Below are positions 42,179 through 51,837 of a stretch of 64,000 nt of DNA, piece after piece (position 1 is the stretch's first letter; every line of letters starts with the position of its first letter). Source of the DNA: Gaiellasilicea sp963707575 (GTDB lineage: Bacteria; Actinomycetota; Thermoleophilia; Gaiellales; Gaiellaceae); contig OY970171.1 in the NCBI GenBank assembly GCA_963707575.1, positions 1,860,001-1,924,000 on the forward strand, read 5' to 3'. A program made the translations under genes and the position numbers. The notes under the pieces are model-generated. The model was not told the DNA's origin, made no database searches, and saw only the letters and a program-made list of their open reading frames with translations.

Positions 42179-43879
42179 TCAGCGCGCGGTCGCCGGGCCG
42201 GTCCCGTTCCGCAGCAGTCCGCCGCGCCCCGTCGGCCAGGGCAGGAGGTTCGTACCGGAGCCGGTGACGCGGAACACGTCGAGGCCGTGGTCGAAGGTCG
42301 AGAGCACGATCTCCAGCCGCCCGTCTCCGTCCAGGTCGCCGATCGAGGGCGCCGCGGGCACGCCGATCCCGTTCCCGTTGCTCCCCTGGCCCGGGAGCCG
42401 GATGTCGTGCAGCCGCCGGCCGGCCGCGGAGAGCACGACCAGCCGTCCAGAGCCGGGGGCGAGCGCGTACGTCCCGAACACGAGCTCGGGGGTGCCGTCG
42501 CGGTTGAGGTCGGCGGCGACGACCTCCGACGCGAACGTCTTCGCGGCTCCTCTCGCGTAGTCGAAGCGCCAGAGTCGCCTGCCGGTGGGGCCGACGGCGT
42601 AGACGAAGCCGTCGGGAACGGAGGCGACGATCTCCGGCCGGGCGTCGCCTGCGATGTCGACGACCGTCGGCGCGGGGATCCCCGACGGCGGGTACCAGTC
42701 TCCGGACGGTCGCACGGCAGGCTTGCCCGACCGCGGTGGCTTCGTGAAGCCCGGGTGCCGGCGCGCCGACCGGGAGCCGTCGCCCTGTGCGCCGTCGAGC
42801 ACCATGAACGCGTACGCCTGGGTCTCGTACGGCTCCTTTCGCTCCGCGTTCGGCAGTCCGATCACCTCGTTCCGGCCGTCGCGGTCGAGGTCGGCGATCG
42901 ACGGGGGCGAGTCCGTCCACTGCAGCCACATGGTCTTTCTGACGTCGGGCCAGGCGCCGGTATGGGCGTGGTAGTGCCGCGCCTCCACCGCCGGGTCGAG
43001 CCAGCGGATGAACTGGCCCCAGCCGAGCCGCCTGCCGGCGTGGCGGCTGTCGCGGTTGCGGAACCACGGTGAGGCGAGCACCGAGGTGCCATTGTGGTTG
43101 AAGACGTTGATCTGATGGTTGTCGAAGGTGACGACGATCTCGAGCTGCGCGTCGTCGTCGAGGTTGCCGATGCCGACGTTCTCGCCGTAGGCGCCGTAGC
43201 CGTGGTTGCCGGCGCCGTTGAAGTCGGCGTCGTTGCCCTTGCCGCGCAGCCCGTTGTAGCGCGGCCATGCCGTCGCCGGGGCGCCCTTGGGCCGGTAGAG
43301 CGAGCCTCTTGCGCCGAAGACGAACACCTGCGCTCCCGTCGGGGAGGTGTTCGTCGTCGTCACGACGACCTCCGTCCGGCCGTCTCCGTCGAGGTCGGCT
43401 GCGGCCAGCCCACGCGCCTCCGGGCACTGGCCGCCGCTGCACGTCGACGCGGGCCAGCCCGGCTCGAGACGCAGAGCGCCGCCGCGAAGCTCGTACGCGG
43501 CCACCGTGCCCTCGTTGCCGCCGACGACGATCTCCGGCCGCCCGTCTCCGTCCAGGTCGGCCACGGCGCCGGGCGCGTAGACCCGTCCCTTCGTCGCCGT
43601 GCCCTTGCCGAGCAGGCGACCCTTCGCGTCGAAGACGAACGTCGAGTAGAAGGGCGCGACGAGTTCGAGCTTGCGGTCGCCGTTCAGGTCGACGAGCCCG
43701 GGCGAGGAGAACCAGCCCGTCTCGCCGGTCTCGATGTTCCGGACGAAGCGAGGAGCAGCTACGGGAGCCGAGGGCGCGACGCGACCGGTGGGGCCGCGGT
43801 CCGTGACGCTTGCGCCTTCGCCTGCGGACAGCACGAGCGCAACCACGAAGAGGCCGGTAACCGTCGCCAGGCGTGGCAT
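42179..43879 (-). CDS. Secreted FG-GAP/VCBS beta-propeller protein
   Basis: 566 residues with an N-terminal signal peptide (LATVTGLFVVALVLSAGEGA). At least six repeats carry calcium-loop motifs of the form D-x-D-x-D-G: VDLNGDRKLELVAP, ADLDGDGRPEIVVG, ADLDGDGRTEVVVT, ADLDRDGRNEVIGL, ADLNRDGTPELVFG and GDLDGDGRLEIVLS. This is an integrin-alpha-like propeller, probably binding carbohydrate or protein outside the cell. Lies downstream of a secreted glycosidase-like gene on the same strand (21 bases apart). Confidence 0.85.
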   Translation of the reverse strand: MPRLATVTGLFVVALVLSAGEGASVTDRGPTGRVAPSAPVAAPRFVRNIETGETGWFSSPGLVDLNGDRKLELVAPFYSTFVFDAKGRLLGKGTATKGRVYAPGAVADLDGDGRPEIVVGGNEGTVAAYELRGGALRLEPGWPASTCSGGQCPEARGLAAADLDGDGRTEVVVTTTNTSPTGAQVFVFGARGSLYRPKGAPATAWPRYNGLRGKGNDADFNGAGNHGYGAYGENVGIGNLDDDAQLEIVVTFDNHQINVFNHNGTSVLASPWFRNRDSRHAGRRLGWGQFIRWLDPAVEARHYHAHTGAWPDVRKTMWLQWTDSPPSIADLDRDGRNEVIGLPNAERKEPYETQAYAFMVLDGAQGDGSRSARRHPGFTKPPRSGKPAVRPSGDWYPPSGIPAPTVVDIAGDARPEIVASVPDGFVYAVGPTGRRLWRFDYARGAAKTFASEVVAADLNRDGTPELVFGTYALAPGSGRLVVLSAAGRRLHDIRLPGQGSNGNGIGVPAAPSIGDLDGDGRLEIVLSTFDHGLDVFRVTGSGTNLLPWPTGRGGLLRNGTGPATAR

Positions 43880-43900
43880 GCCGGAACCGTACTGGCTCGT

Positions 43901-44983
43901 TCAGCCTCGCAGCACGGCAGCGCAGTCGACGTCGCCGCGGCGCACGTCCGCGATCGCCGTGCGATAGGCGTCGAACGCGGGCTTGGGCTTCCAGTTCGCC
44001 CAGAGCAGGCCCGATTGCCAGCCCTCGAGCAGCGTCTCATCGGCGAGCAGGAAGTTGAAGTAGGCCGCGACGCGGGGCTGGCAGCGGGCGAGCCGAAGCG
44101 CGGTGCCGAGCTGCACCGCCTGCTCGAAGGGCGTGAGCGTTCCGGCCTGGCTCTCGCGGCCCGTGTAGTGCCTGCGCCGCAGGTCGACCACCGTCGTCTG
44201 GAAGCCGTTCTCGAGGTACCAGATCGGGGTCGCGGGCTGCGCTGTAGCGGCGAAGGACTCGTCGAGCACGGAGACGAGCCGGTCGTAGTCGCCCTGGCCG
44301 ATGTAGACCTCGTGCCGCGCGCTCGGCCGCTCACCCGGAAAGAGCGGATACGGGTTGTGGCCGACGGCGTCGAAGAGCGGCCGGCTCCGACCGCTCTTGC
44401 GGTAGGCCTCGGCGACGCCGCGGATGAAGGCGGGCGGGTCGTGGCTCGCTGCCGTCGTGGTCAGGACGTTCACGCCCGGGACGAACGCATGCAGCACGTC
44501 CCAGCACCGGGCGAGGAGCGCCGCGTATGCCTCCGGTGCGTCCCTGCGCGGCTGCCAGAAGGTGTCCGAGTTGGCCTCGTTCCAGATCACGACGTCACGG
44601 ATCTCGCTGTACCGGAGGAGGACGTTGCGGACGAAGCGGCAGTAGTCCTCACGCTCTCTGCGGCCGCGCGGCGCGTCGCGGGGGAGGCCGTAGACGCCGA
44701 GCACGACCCGCACGCCCTGCCCGTGGGCGGCCACCGCACGCCGGAGCGAGTTGTGGTCGTGGCGGTTCAGGTGACGCTTGCCGGACCGCCATTCCAGCGT
44801 CACGCGCAGGCCATCGAGGCCGAGCGCCCGCACCGCGCCGAAGATCACCGCCGGCCGCTCCGTCCATTTGATGCTGTCGTCGTGGACGCCGATCAGGAGG
44901 TCGGAGCCCGCGCGTGCAGAGCCCGGTGTCAGGAGCAGGGCAACGACGGAGAGCGAGAGCGCCGCAATGACTCTCATGCGCAC
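43901..44983 (-). CDS. Secreted glycoside-hydrolase-like TIM-barrel protein (clan A type)
   Basis: 360 residues with a signal peptide (VIAALSLSVVALLLTPGSARA). Barrel landmarks: GLRVTLEWRSGK, RVVLGVYGLP, VVIWNEANSDTFW (Asn-Glu acid/base pair on strand 4), FDAVGHNPYP and IWYLENGFQT (candidate Glu nucleophile on strand 7). The NEA/NEP plus strand-7 Glu arrangement is that of GH clan A (GH5/GH39-like). Substrate unknown. Probably cotranscribed with the FG-GAP protein. Confidence 0.8.
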   Translation of the reverse strand: MRMRVIAALSLSVVALLLTPGSARAGSDLLIGVHDDSIKWTERPAVIFGAVRALGLDGLRVTLEWRSGKRHLNRHDHNSLRRAVAAHGQGVRVVLGVYGLPRDAPRGRREREDYCRFVRNVLLRYSEIRDVVIWNEANSDTFWQPRRDAPEAYAALLARCWDVLHAFVPGVNVLTTTAASHDPPAFIRGVAEAYRKSGRSRPLFDAVGHNPYPLFPGERPSARHEVYIGQGDYDRLVSVLDESFAATAQPATPIWYLENGFQTTVVDLRRRHYTGRESQAGTLTPFEQAVQLGTALRLARCQPRVAAYFNFLLADETLLEGWQSGLLWANWKPKPAFDAYRTAIADVRRGDVDCAAVLRG

Positions 44984-45079
44984 TCATCGTCTGCGGCGGC
45001 CCGACGCCCGCAATCCCCGAAAGGACGGGTTCAGGACGGTTGCGGCCGGTCCGTTCCCGGACTCGGTCGAGCGGGCTGC

Positions 45080-48000
45080 TCAGCCCGCCGGCCGTCTCGG
45101 AACCGGTGCTGAGAAGGCCCGGCGTGTGGTCGCCGCCACGAGCACGCCGGCCGCCGCCCCGAACAACGCCACGGTCACGGCCAGCCCGCGCCAGTCGAGA
45201 ACAAGGTCGAGTGGGGGCAGTCCGCTCGTCCCTCCCGCGGTCACGGTCACGACGGAGACGACGAGCCCGGCCAGCGCCGCGCCGCTGGCCAGCCCGGCCA
45301 GCGTCCCGGCGACGGCGACGAGCGCCGCCCGCCCGCGGACATGGAACGTGAGGAGGCGGGGATCTGCGCCCTGCGCCTCCAGGTCGAAGAGCTCGCCGCG
45401 CTCGTCGCCGAGGTCGCCGCGGACCAGGAGCACGAGCCCGACGAGGGCCAGGCCGAGTGCGACGAACGCCGTCGCGGTCAGCGCCAGCACCGTGCCACGT
45501 GCGAGCGGGTCGTCCTCCAGCCTCGCCTCCAGGCTCCCACGCGTCTCGAGCTCGAGCGCCCTGAACGGCTCGTCGCGAAGGGCCTGCTCGATCCGTGGGA
45601 GCTCGGCTCTCGGCGCTCCGAGCCAGATCTCGTTCGTCACAGCCGCTCCCGGCCGGCGGGCGTTGAGTGCCGAGCTCAGGGTCGCCTCGTCGGCGACGAC
45701 GAAGTCACCGTCGAGGGTCGGGAAATAGCGGGCCGTGGCCACGACCCTGGCCGTCATCTCCCCGCCGGGCAGGCGGAGCGGCAACAGCCCCTGGTCGTCC
45801 GCGGCGGCGGCCAGCGCCGGGCTGGCCAGGACGGGGATCGCCCCATCGTCGAGCGGCTGTCTCGGCCGGAACCGCGAGCCGATGTCGTTCGTCACCGTGT
45901 AGCTCAGGCGGACAGCTGTGTCTCGGCCGACGACGGACACGCCGCCGTCGCCGCGCCAGTCCGGCCAGCGCGCGAGCGCCTGCCGCCGTTCGCCCGTGTG
46001 GGCCTCGAGCGGGCCCAGCGTCAGCGTCCCTTCGACGAGCGGCACGTTGCCCTGCCCGTGCCCTTCGACGTCCAGCGCCCGGTTCAGGGTCAGCGCGACG
46101 AGGAGGCCACCCCGCGCCTGCGGCGGGAGCTCCGCGACCAGCTCGGTCGGCCCACCGTCGGCCACGCCGAGCTCAACCGTGGTGAAGCCGCCCTCGGTAT
46201 TCAGGATGTTCGCCTCCAGGCCGACGGCGTCACCGCGCGCCTGTGCCCGGAAGCCGACTGCCGTCGCAGCGCTTGGGAGGCGCACGCCTCGCAGCCCGAC
46301 AGGGTCCGGCGGCTCGAGCCGGCGCGCGATCTCCGAGCGCGGGAGCTCCGAGAAGTCGTCACGCCAGCCCGAGAGGGTCGGCAGCTGGGCAGCGGGGAGG
46401 GCGAGCGCCGTGAGCGTCTCAACACCCGCGAGTCTCGGCAGGCTGGCGTGACGGCGGATGGCGGGCACGACGACGACGTCCTCGCCGAGGGCGCCGTAGC
46501 GTGAGAGCGGCGCGACGTCCAGCGGCCCGGCGTTCTCCGTGAGGTTCTCGCGAACGACGAAGTCGAGCGGATAGGCGTAGTGGACGCGGTCTTCGACGCC
46601 GCGCTCCAGGGTGGCGCGGTAGGTGAGGGCGAAGAGCGCGCCGCCGACGCTGACCACGAGGAACGACGCCGCGATGGCGGCGCGGCCCGGGTTGCGTGCG
46701 AGCGCCAGCAGCGGCAGGCGCAGCCGCACGTCCGACAGGCGAGCGGCGGGTCGTGAGAGCGCCTTGAGCGCCGGAACGAAGATCCGGGCGAAGAGCGCGG
46801 CGGCGACGAAGAGCGCCAGGGCCGGCAGCAGCAGCACGAGCGCCACGGAGCCACCCTCGTTCGCGAGTGCCTCGGGATCGGCAGCCCCGCGCGAGAGCGC
46901 GAGCACCATGCCCGCGAGCGCCGCGGCGGCAGCGACGTCGACCGCCGAGATGCGGCGTCCCGAAGAATCTCGAGCTGCGTAGACCATGGCCAGGAGCGCG
47001 AGGGCCGACATGACCGCGACCGTCAGGGCGGCAACGAGGCCGACCGTCGAGAAGAGGCTCTGCCGGAGCACATCGCCGACGGGAACTCCGGCGCGCCGGG
47101 CGATCGCTGCGCCCGCGCCCGCCGCCACCAGCCAGCCGACCACGGTCGCCGTAACGGTGACCGCGAGGAAGTCCAGCGCGGCGACGAGGGCGATCTGCCG
47201 GCGCCGCGCGCCGAACCACGTCAGACGCCGGCGCAATGCGAGGAACTCGCGCCGAAGCGTCTCCGCCCCGAGGATCGTGAACGCGAGCAGGAGTGCAGCG
47301 GCCTGCCCGCCGACGATCAGCAGCCGGCGCCCGGCGACGCTTGCCTCGTCGGTCGCTGCTGCGATCGCGGCCGTTGGCGCGTCGACCTCGAAGGCGAAGG
47401 ATTTCGCGTGCAGGGTCGCCTGGGCGTTGTCCAGGCGGGCTCGCACCTGGTCCGCGTGCCAGGCATGGACCTGCTCGAGCGGGAAGACCCACGCGTAGCT
47501 GCGGTAGGTCGTCGACAGGCGCGGCAGGCCCGCCGTCGCCTCGACGCCCTCGGCGAGGAGAAAGGGCGGGCTGTCCTTCCGGTTGAGCACCTCGCTGATC
47601 CGCCCGCCGCCGACGCCGAGGAGGCGACCGAACGGGAGGGCCGAGCTCAGTTCTGCACGACCGACGACAACGATGGGAAACCCGTCCGCGGGTCCCACGC
47701 GCCCTGCGCCTCCGAGTCTGATCACCTCGCACCTGCGCGGCGTGCACATGCGCGGCAGCCTTCCGGAGCGGAGCTGCACCCAGCGCTCGGCATCGTCGAT
47801 GGCGGCGAGGATCGCGAGGCCTCCGCCGACGTCGGCCTCCTTGAACTGCAACACGCGAACGGGCCGACCGAGCTGCAGCGGTCCGACGGCCTCTTGGACC
47901 GTACGGTCGAGGTCACCGTACGAGGCGCGGTCCCTGGCGATGCCGAAGTGAGCGACGTGCACGGACCGCTCGACGGGAGGCAGGGCGCCCAGCGTGCGTG

Positions 48001-48145
48001 ACAGCTTGGCGTCGGCTGCGACGACGCTCCCGGCGAGGCTGGCGCCGAGGACTGCCGCTCCGGCTGCGACGCCCAGACCGACGAGCAACCGCCGAGCGGG
48101 GCTGCCGGCGAGGTTCGAGGCGGCAAGGCGCAGCAGATAGCCCAT
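45080..48145 (-). CDS. Large FtsX-type ABC transporter permease
   Basis: 1021 residues from ATG 48145. First membrane helix about residues 17-45 (RLLVGLGVAAGAAVLGASLAG), a long extracytoplasmic region, an FtsX domain with helices LLIVGGQAAALLLAFTILGAE, DFLAVTVTATVVGWLVAAGAG and SLFSTVGLVAALTVAVMSAL, a second extracytoplasmic region, and a C-terminal FtsX domain (ALTATAFVALGLALVGLVLL, LVAVAGTLAGLASGAALAGL, GLAVTVALFGAAAGVLVAAT). Two-domain MacB/LolE-like architecture for lipid, lipoprotein or peptide efflux. Five bases after the CGNR regulator gene and divergent from its likely ATPase. Confidence 0.85.
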   Translation of the reverse strand: MGYLLRLAASNLAGSPARRLLVGLGVAAGAAVLGASLAGSVVAADAKLSRTLGALPPVERSVHVAHFGIARDRASYGDLDRTVQEAVGPLQLGRPVRVLQFKEADVGGGLAILAAIDDAERWVQLRSGRLPRMCTPRRCEVIRLGGAGRVGPADGFPIVVVGRAELSSALPFGRLLGVGGGRISEVLNRKDSPPFLLAEGVEATAGLPRLSTTYRSYAWVFPLEQVHAWHADQVRARLDNAQATLHAKSFAFEVDAPTAAIAAATDEASVAGRRLLIVGGQAAALLLAFTILGAETLRREFLALRRRLTWFGARRRQIALVAALDFLAVTVTATVVGWLVAAGAGAAIARRAGVPVGDVLRQSLFSTVGLVAALTVAVMSALALLAMVYAARDSSGRRISAVDVAAAAALAGMVLALSRGAADPEALANEGGSVALVLLLPALALFVAAALFARIFVPALKALSRPAARLSDVRLRLPLLALARNPGRAAIAASFLVVSVGGALFALTYRATLERGVEDRVHYAYPLDFVVRENLTENAGPLDVAPLSRYGALGEDVVVVPAIRRHASLPRLAGVETLTALALPAAQLPTLSGWRDDFSELPRSEIARRLEPPDPVGLRGVRLPSAATAVGFRAQARGDAVGLEANILNTEGGFTTVELGVADGGPTELVAELPPQARGGLLVALTLNRALDVEGHGQGNVPLVEGTLTLGPLEAHTGERRQALARWPDWRGDGGVSVVGRDTAVRLSYTVTNDIGSRFRPRQPLDDGAIPVLASPALAAAADDQGLLPLRLPGGEMTARVVATARYFPTLDGDFVVADEATLSSALNARRPGAAVTNEIWLGAPRAELPRIEQALRDEPFRALELETRGSLEARLEDDPLARGTVLALTATAFVALGLALVGLVLLVRGDLGDERGELFDLEAQGADPRLLTFHVRGRAALVAVAGTLAGLASGAALAGLVVSVVTVTAGGTSGLPPLDLVLDWRGLAVTVALFGAAAGVLVAATTRRAFSAPVPRRPAG

Positions 48146-48150
48146 CCTGG

Positions 48151-48735
48151 TCAGGGCGCGCTCGGCCGGTGCGCCTCGCGCCCGCGCACCCGCTCGCGGT
48201 AGAGGCGCGTCTTGTGCCTGTTGCCGCAGATGGACATCGAGCACCATGTCGCAGCGCGGTTGCGTGAGTAGTCGTAGTAGATCCAGCCGCAGTTCCGGCA
48301 CGGCTTGAGGCGGCTCCAACGGCCGTCGAGCATCCCCTGCAGCGCAGCAGCGACGATCGAGCCGAGGGCACCGTCCACGCCGGTGGCGGAGACGGAGAGC
48401 TTCGCTGTGCCCGACGGCGTGGCCTCGAGCTCGAGGCGAGCCACCCTGCCGGTTCGGTTCAGCTCCGCGGCGGCCTCCTCCCGTCCCGGTCCCTGTGCTT
48501 CGAGCAGGGCCCGCAGCGCGTCGCGCAGCGCCTTCGCGCGGTGCAGGTCGACATTGCGGACGCGCGCGCCGGGACGAAGCAGACCTTGCTCCGACAGCCA
48601 CGTCCCCAGCCCATGCGGCGAGTCGAGCAGCTCGCGTCCGGTCTCGTGATCTGTCGTGTTCACGAAGAGCTGGACGCGCCTGAGCTCGTCCGGCGCAGCC
48701 TTCGGGAGGTCGTACCGTGGAGCCATTCGAGACAC
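48151..48735 (-). CDS. CGNR zinc-finger transcriptional regulator
   Basis: About 194 residues from GTG 48735, which has GAGGAG at a 6-base spacing; ATG 48741 and ATG 48726 are alternatives. N-terminal ligand-binding-like region (VQLFVNTTDHETGRELLDSP) and a C-terminal zinc finger CRNCGWIYYDYSRNRAATWC with SICGNRHKTRLY, the hallmark CGNR motif. Likely regulates the permease gene it precedes and the divergent ATPase gene. Confidence 0.88.
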   Translation of the reverse strand: MSRMAPRYDLPKAAPDELRRVQLFVNTTDHETGRELLDSPHGLGTWLSEQGLLRPGARVRNVDLHRAKALRDALRALLEAQGPGREEAAAELNRTGRVARLELEATPSGTAKLSVSATGVDGALGSIVAAALQGMLDGRWSRLKPCRNCGWIYYDYSRNRAATWCSMSICGNRHKTRLYRERVRGREAHRPSAP

Positions 48736-48767
48736 CAGCATCTCCTCTTTGTCGGTGTCGCGGCGAG

Positions 48768-48773
48768 TATAGT
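48768..48773 (+). promoter_or_regulatory. Candidate -10 element in the divergent ABC promoter region
   Basis: TATAGT on the plus strand, 14 bases before the ABC ATPase ATG. On the opposite strand TACTAT overlaps the same bases and could serve the CGNR-permease operon. No -35 at standard spacing is evident. Confidence 0.3.
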
Positions 48774-48787
48774 ACGACTCCGGCGTC

Positions 48788-50377
48788 ATGGTTTCACAGG
48801 TGTCGACCTCATCGAGGCGCGATCCGGCTCCCGCCGTGCTGACGCGCGACCTCTTTCGGGTCTACTCGACGCCCGAAGGAGATGCAGCTGCGCTGCAGGG
48901 CTTGTCGATGGCCGTCGGCGAGGGCGAGGTGCTCGCCGTGCTGGGCGCGAGCGGATCGGGCAAGTCGACGCTGCTGCGGATCCTCGCCGGCCTCGAGCGG
49001 CCGTCGGCGGGCACGGTGCACGTCTTCGGCCTCGAGCTCGCGAAGCTGGGCACGCGCCGGCTCGACCGCTACCGGGCGGAGCTGCTCGGCTACGCCGATC
49101 AGCACTACGAACGGGCGCTCGCGGCCACGTCGAGCATCCGCGAGGCGATCGCCCTCCCGCTCGGCCTCCGTGGCGTCGGGCGCCAAGGGCAGCTGAAGCG
49201 CGCCGACGAGCTGCTGGAGCGCGTCGGCCTCCTCGCGAGGCGCGACTCGAGGCCGACAGAGCTCTCAGGGGGCGAGCAGCAGCGGGTCGCCGTCTGCGCA
49301 GCCCTGGCCCACCGGCCACGGCTCTTTCTCGCCGACGAGCCGACCGGCGAGCTCGACGCGGCCACGGCCAAGCGGCTGTTCGCGCTCATCGTCCAGCTGG
49401 CGCGAGAGGACGGGGCGACGACGGTTCTCGTCAGCCACGATCCGGAGGTTGCGTCGATTGCCGACCGCGTTGTCGAGATCCGGGACGGCAGGCTCGCCAG
49501 CGAGCGGGTGCGTGGCGGCCACGAGGGCGAGGCGGCGATTGTGGTCGGCCGCGGCGGCTGGCTCCAGCTGCCCGAGGAGTACCTCCGTCGCGCGGGCATC
49601 GGCTCGCGCGCCCACGCCCGCATGACCGGCGAGCGGATCGCGATCTGGGCTCCGGCGAACGGCGACCGCGCGGCCGAGCTCACCGAGGCACGGAAGCGAC
49701 ACCCGGAGCGAGTGAGCGCCGCGCCGGTGGCGGAGCTGAGAGCGGTCACGAAGACCTACGGGGCCGGTCGGATCGCAACCACCGTTCTCGTTCGCGCCGA
49801 CGCCTCGTTTCGACGCGGGACGCTGTACGCGCTCACGGGTCCCTCGGGTTCCGGCAAGTCCACCTTCCTGCACCTGCTCGCCGGGCTCGAGCTTCCCACG
49901 TCGGGCGACGTCGTCGTGCTGGGCCAGGACGTCTCGCGGCTTGACCGTCAGGAGCGGGCCGCGCTCCGTCGGGCGCACATCGCCGTCGTCGGGCAGCAGC
50001 CGCGCCTGATCCCCTTCCTGAGCGCGCGCGAGAACGTGGAGCTCGGGCTGGCGCTGCGCGGTCGGGAGACGCATGGCCCCGACGCCACCGAGGCGCTGGC
50101 GGCGGTTGCCCTGCTCGAGCGCAGCGAGCAGCGCGTGTCGCGCCTGTCGAGCGGCGAACAGGTGCGAGTTGCGATCGCCCGCGCGGTCGCCGCGCGGCCG
50201 GATCTCCTGCTCGCCGACGAGCCGACCGCCCGCCTCGACCAGGCGAACGCCCTCGGCGTGGCGACGCTCCTGGAGCGGCTCGCCGGCGAGCTCGGCATCG
50301 CGATCATCTGCGCGACGCACGACCGGCTCGTGATCGAGCAGGCCGACGAGGAGCTACCGCTCCGCGCAGCGTCTTGA
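48788..50377 (+). CDS. Tandem ABC ATPase, MacB/LolD type (two nucleotide-binding domains)
   Basis: 529 residues with two complete NBDs. First: GASGSGKST, LSGGEQQRVAVCAAL, LFLADEPTGELD, SHD. Second from about residue 315: GPSGSGKST, LSSGEQVRVAIARAV, LLLADEPTARLD, THD. The linker (GGWLQLPEEYLRRAGIGSRA) is a short conserved-looking insert. As FtsX-type permeases need two NBDs, this single chain probably supplies both for the divergent 1021-residue permease. Confidence 0.9.
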   Translation: MVSQVSTSSRRDPAPAVLTRDLFRVYSTPEGDAAALQGLSMAVGEGEVLAVLGASGSGKSTLLRILAGLERPSAGTVHVFGLELAKLGTRRLDRYRAELLGYADQHYERALAATSSIREAIALPLGLRGVGRQGQLKRADELLERVGLLARRDSRPTELSGGEQQRVAVCAALAHRPRLFLADEPTGELDAATAKRLFALIVQLAREDGATTVLVSHDPEVASIADRVVEIRDGRLASERVRGGHEGEAAIVVGRGGWLQLPEEYLRRAGIGSRAHARMTGERIAIWAPANGDRAAELTEARKRHPERVSAAPVAELRAVTKTYGAGRIATTVLVRADASFRRGTLYALTGPSGSGKSTFLHLLAGLELPTSGDVVVLGQDVSRLDRQERAALRRAHIAVVGQQPRLIPFLSARENVELGLALRGRETHGPDATEALAAVALLERSEQRVSRLSSGEQVRVAIARAVAARPDLLLADEPTARLDQANALGVATLLERLAGELGIAIICATHDRLVIEQADEELPLRAAS

Positions 50378-50385
50378 CGCCGCCG

Positions 50386-51618
50386 TCAGCCGGACGTGCG
50401 TGCCAAGGCTTCGCTCGGGCCGATGAGGCGCCACGTCTCGATCTCGCCCTTGCCCTTTACCTCGACGAGCCCCGTCGATTCGAGCTCGAAGTCGTCTCGC
50501 AGAAGCTCGAAGGTCGAGCGTGTGATCTGGATCGTGTCGGGCGTCCCGTGCGACTCCATCCGGCTCGCCATGTTCACGGTGTCGCCCCACAGGTCGTAGA
50601 GGAACCGGCGGCGCCCGATCACGCCGGCCACGACCGGCCCCGAGCTGATGCCGATGCGGAGCGGTAGGTCATGGTTGGCGCCGTCGGGGAGGCAGCTCTT
50701 CGCGCACTCGCGCATCTCGAGTGCGAGCCCTGCCAGCGCGTGAGCGTGATCCGGCCGCCTCCTCGGCACGCCTGCCGCGACCATGTAGCAGTCGCCGATC
50801 GTCTTGATCTTCTCGACGTCGTACCGGTCGACCAGCTCGTCGAAGCTCGTGAAGAGCCGATCGAGGAACTCGACCACCTCGCGCGCGTCGAGTCGGCTCG
50901 AGAACGGTGTGAAGTCGACGACGTCCGCGAACAGGATGCTCGCGTCCTCGAAGTGGTCGGCGATCGAGCTGGGATCCGACTGCAGGCGCTGCGCGATCTC
51001 GGCCGGGAGAACGTTGAGCAGGAGCGCCTCGACGCGCGCCTGCGCGGTATCCCGCCCGCGCGCAAACGTCACGAGCAACAGCATCGCGACGGCCGAGACG
51101 ACGACGATGTTGAGGACGTCGAAGGTCCGGACGAAGGCGTTGGGCAGGTCGGCGGCGTCCGGCCGAACGACCTCAGAGAGCGCGAGCGCGAGCACAGTGG
51201 TGGCGACGAAGGCTGCAAACCACGGCCAGGCTCGGCCAGGGCGGTCGAAGGCGACCGCTCCGAGCGGCGCCAGTAGCGACCACACGATCACCGAGCTCGA
51301 CTCATCGAGGCTGCCGACCATGATGGTTCCCAGCGCGGGCGCGATGAGAATCAAGAGCAGCTGCGCCGTGCGCAGGAAGGCGAAGCTTCGGTTCCGCGCG
51401 AAGAGCGCGAGGCTGATCACCGAGCCGGTGACGTAGCCCCACGGCGTGATCGCTACCGCGGGCTCGCCGACGGCCCAGTACAGGCAGCCCCACACGAAGG
51501 CGACCGGAAGGATGATGAGCGCGACCGTGACGAGCAGGCGCTTCCGAAAGCGCTCGTCGGCGGTGTCGCGCGGATCCGCCCCGATGGCGAGGGCGCGGTC
51601 TCGTAGCGCCGCGATCAT
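50386..51618 (-). CDS. Membrane class III adenylate/guanylate cyclase
   Basis: 410 residues from ATG 51618. N-terminal cytoplasmic stretch, then about six membrane helices (residues about 25-190; for example LLVTVALIILPVAFVWGCLY and AWPWFAAFVATTVLALALSE), a signalling helix (EALLLNVLPAEIAQRL) and a catalytic domain with ILFADVVDFTPFSS, VEKIKTIGDCYMVAAG and GDTVNMASRMESHG. The metal-binding Asp pair and the Lys/Asp substrate pattern suggest adenylate cyclase, but this is not certain. Stop lies 8 bases from the ABC ATPase stop (convergent). Confidence 0.9.
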   Translation of the reverse strand: MIAALRDRALAIGADPRDTADERFRKRLLVTVALIILPVAFVWGCLYWAVGEPAVAITPWGYVTGSVISLALFARNRSFAFLRTAQLLLILIAPALGTIMVGSLDESSSVIVWSLLAPLGAVAFDRPGRAWPWFAAFVATTVLALALSEVVRPDAADLPNAFVRTFDVLNIVVVSAVAMLLLVTFARGRDTAQARVEALLLNVLPAEIAQRLQSDPSSIADHFEDASILFADVVDFTPFSSRLDAREVVEFLDRLFTSFDELVDRYDVEKIKTIGDCYMVAAGVPRRRPDHAHALAGLALEMRECAKSCLPDGANHDLPLRIGISSGPVVAGVIGRRRFLYDLWGDTVNMASRMESHGTPDTIQITRSTFELLRDDFELESTGLVEVKGKGEIETWRLIGPSEALARTSG

Positions 51619-51705
51619 GAACCGGCGAGCGTAGACGACGGCGCGTTTTCGAGGGGCCGACGGCCGCTCGTCGGGTCGTCGTGCGGAGCCAAGAAGTGAA
51701 AACGT

Positions 51706-51744
51706 CTGCAATGCAGGGCTTTCCGTTAGCAGGCCTGTAAGCCG
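51706..51744. repeat. Degenerate duplicate of the rnpB 3' end and terminator
   Basis: 39 bases that match 53881-53920 in the same orientation with one deletion and small changes in the T-run. The last 19 bases, ttagcaggcctgtaagccg, are identical to the RNase P RNA 3' end. This isolated fragment sits between the cyclase and the HD/LuxR gene. With the intact copy it brackets about 2.1 kb. The rest of 51619-51837 holds only an atcccg-N7-cgggat inverted repeat (51808-51826) before the next gene. Confidence 0.8.
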
Positions 51745-51837
51745 CCGGCGCCGGACGGTCAAAACCAACGGCGCCGAAACGATGAACTGAGGACGCGGGT
51801 GCCAGCCATCCCGCAGTGCACGGGATAGTGTCGGTAC

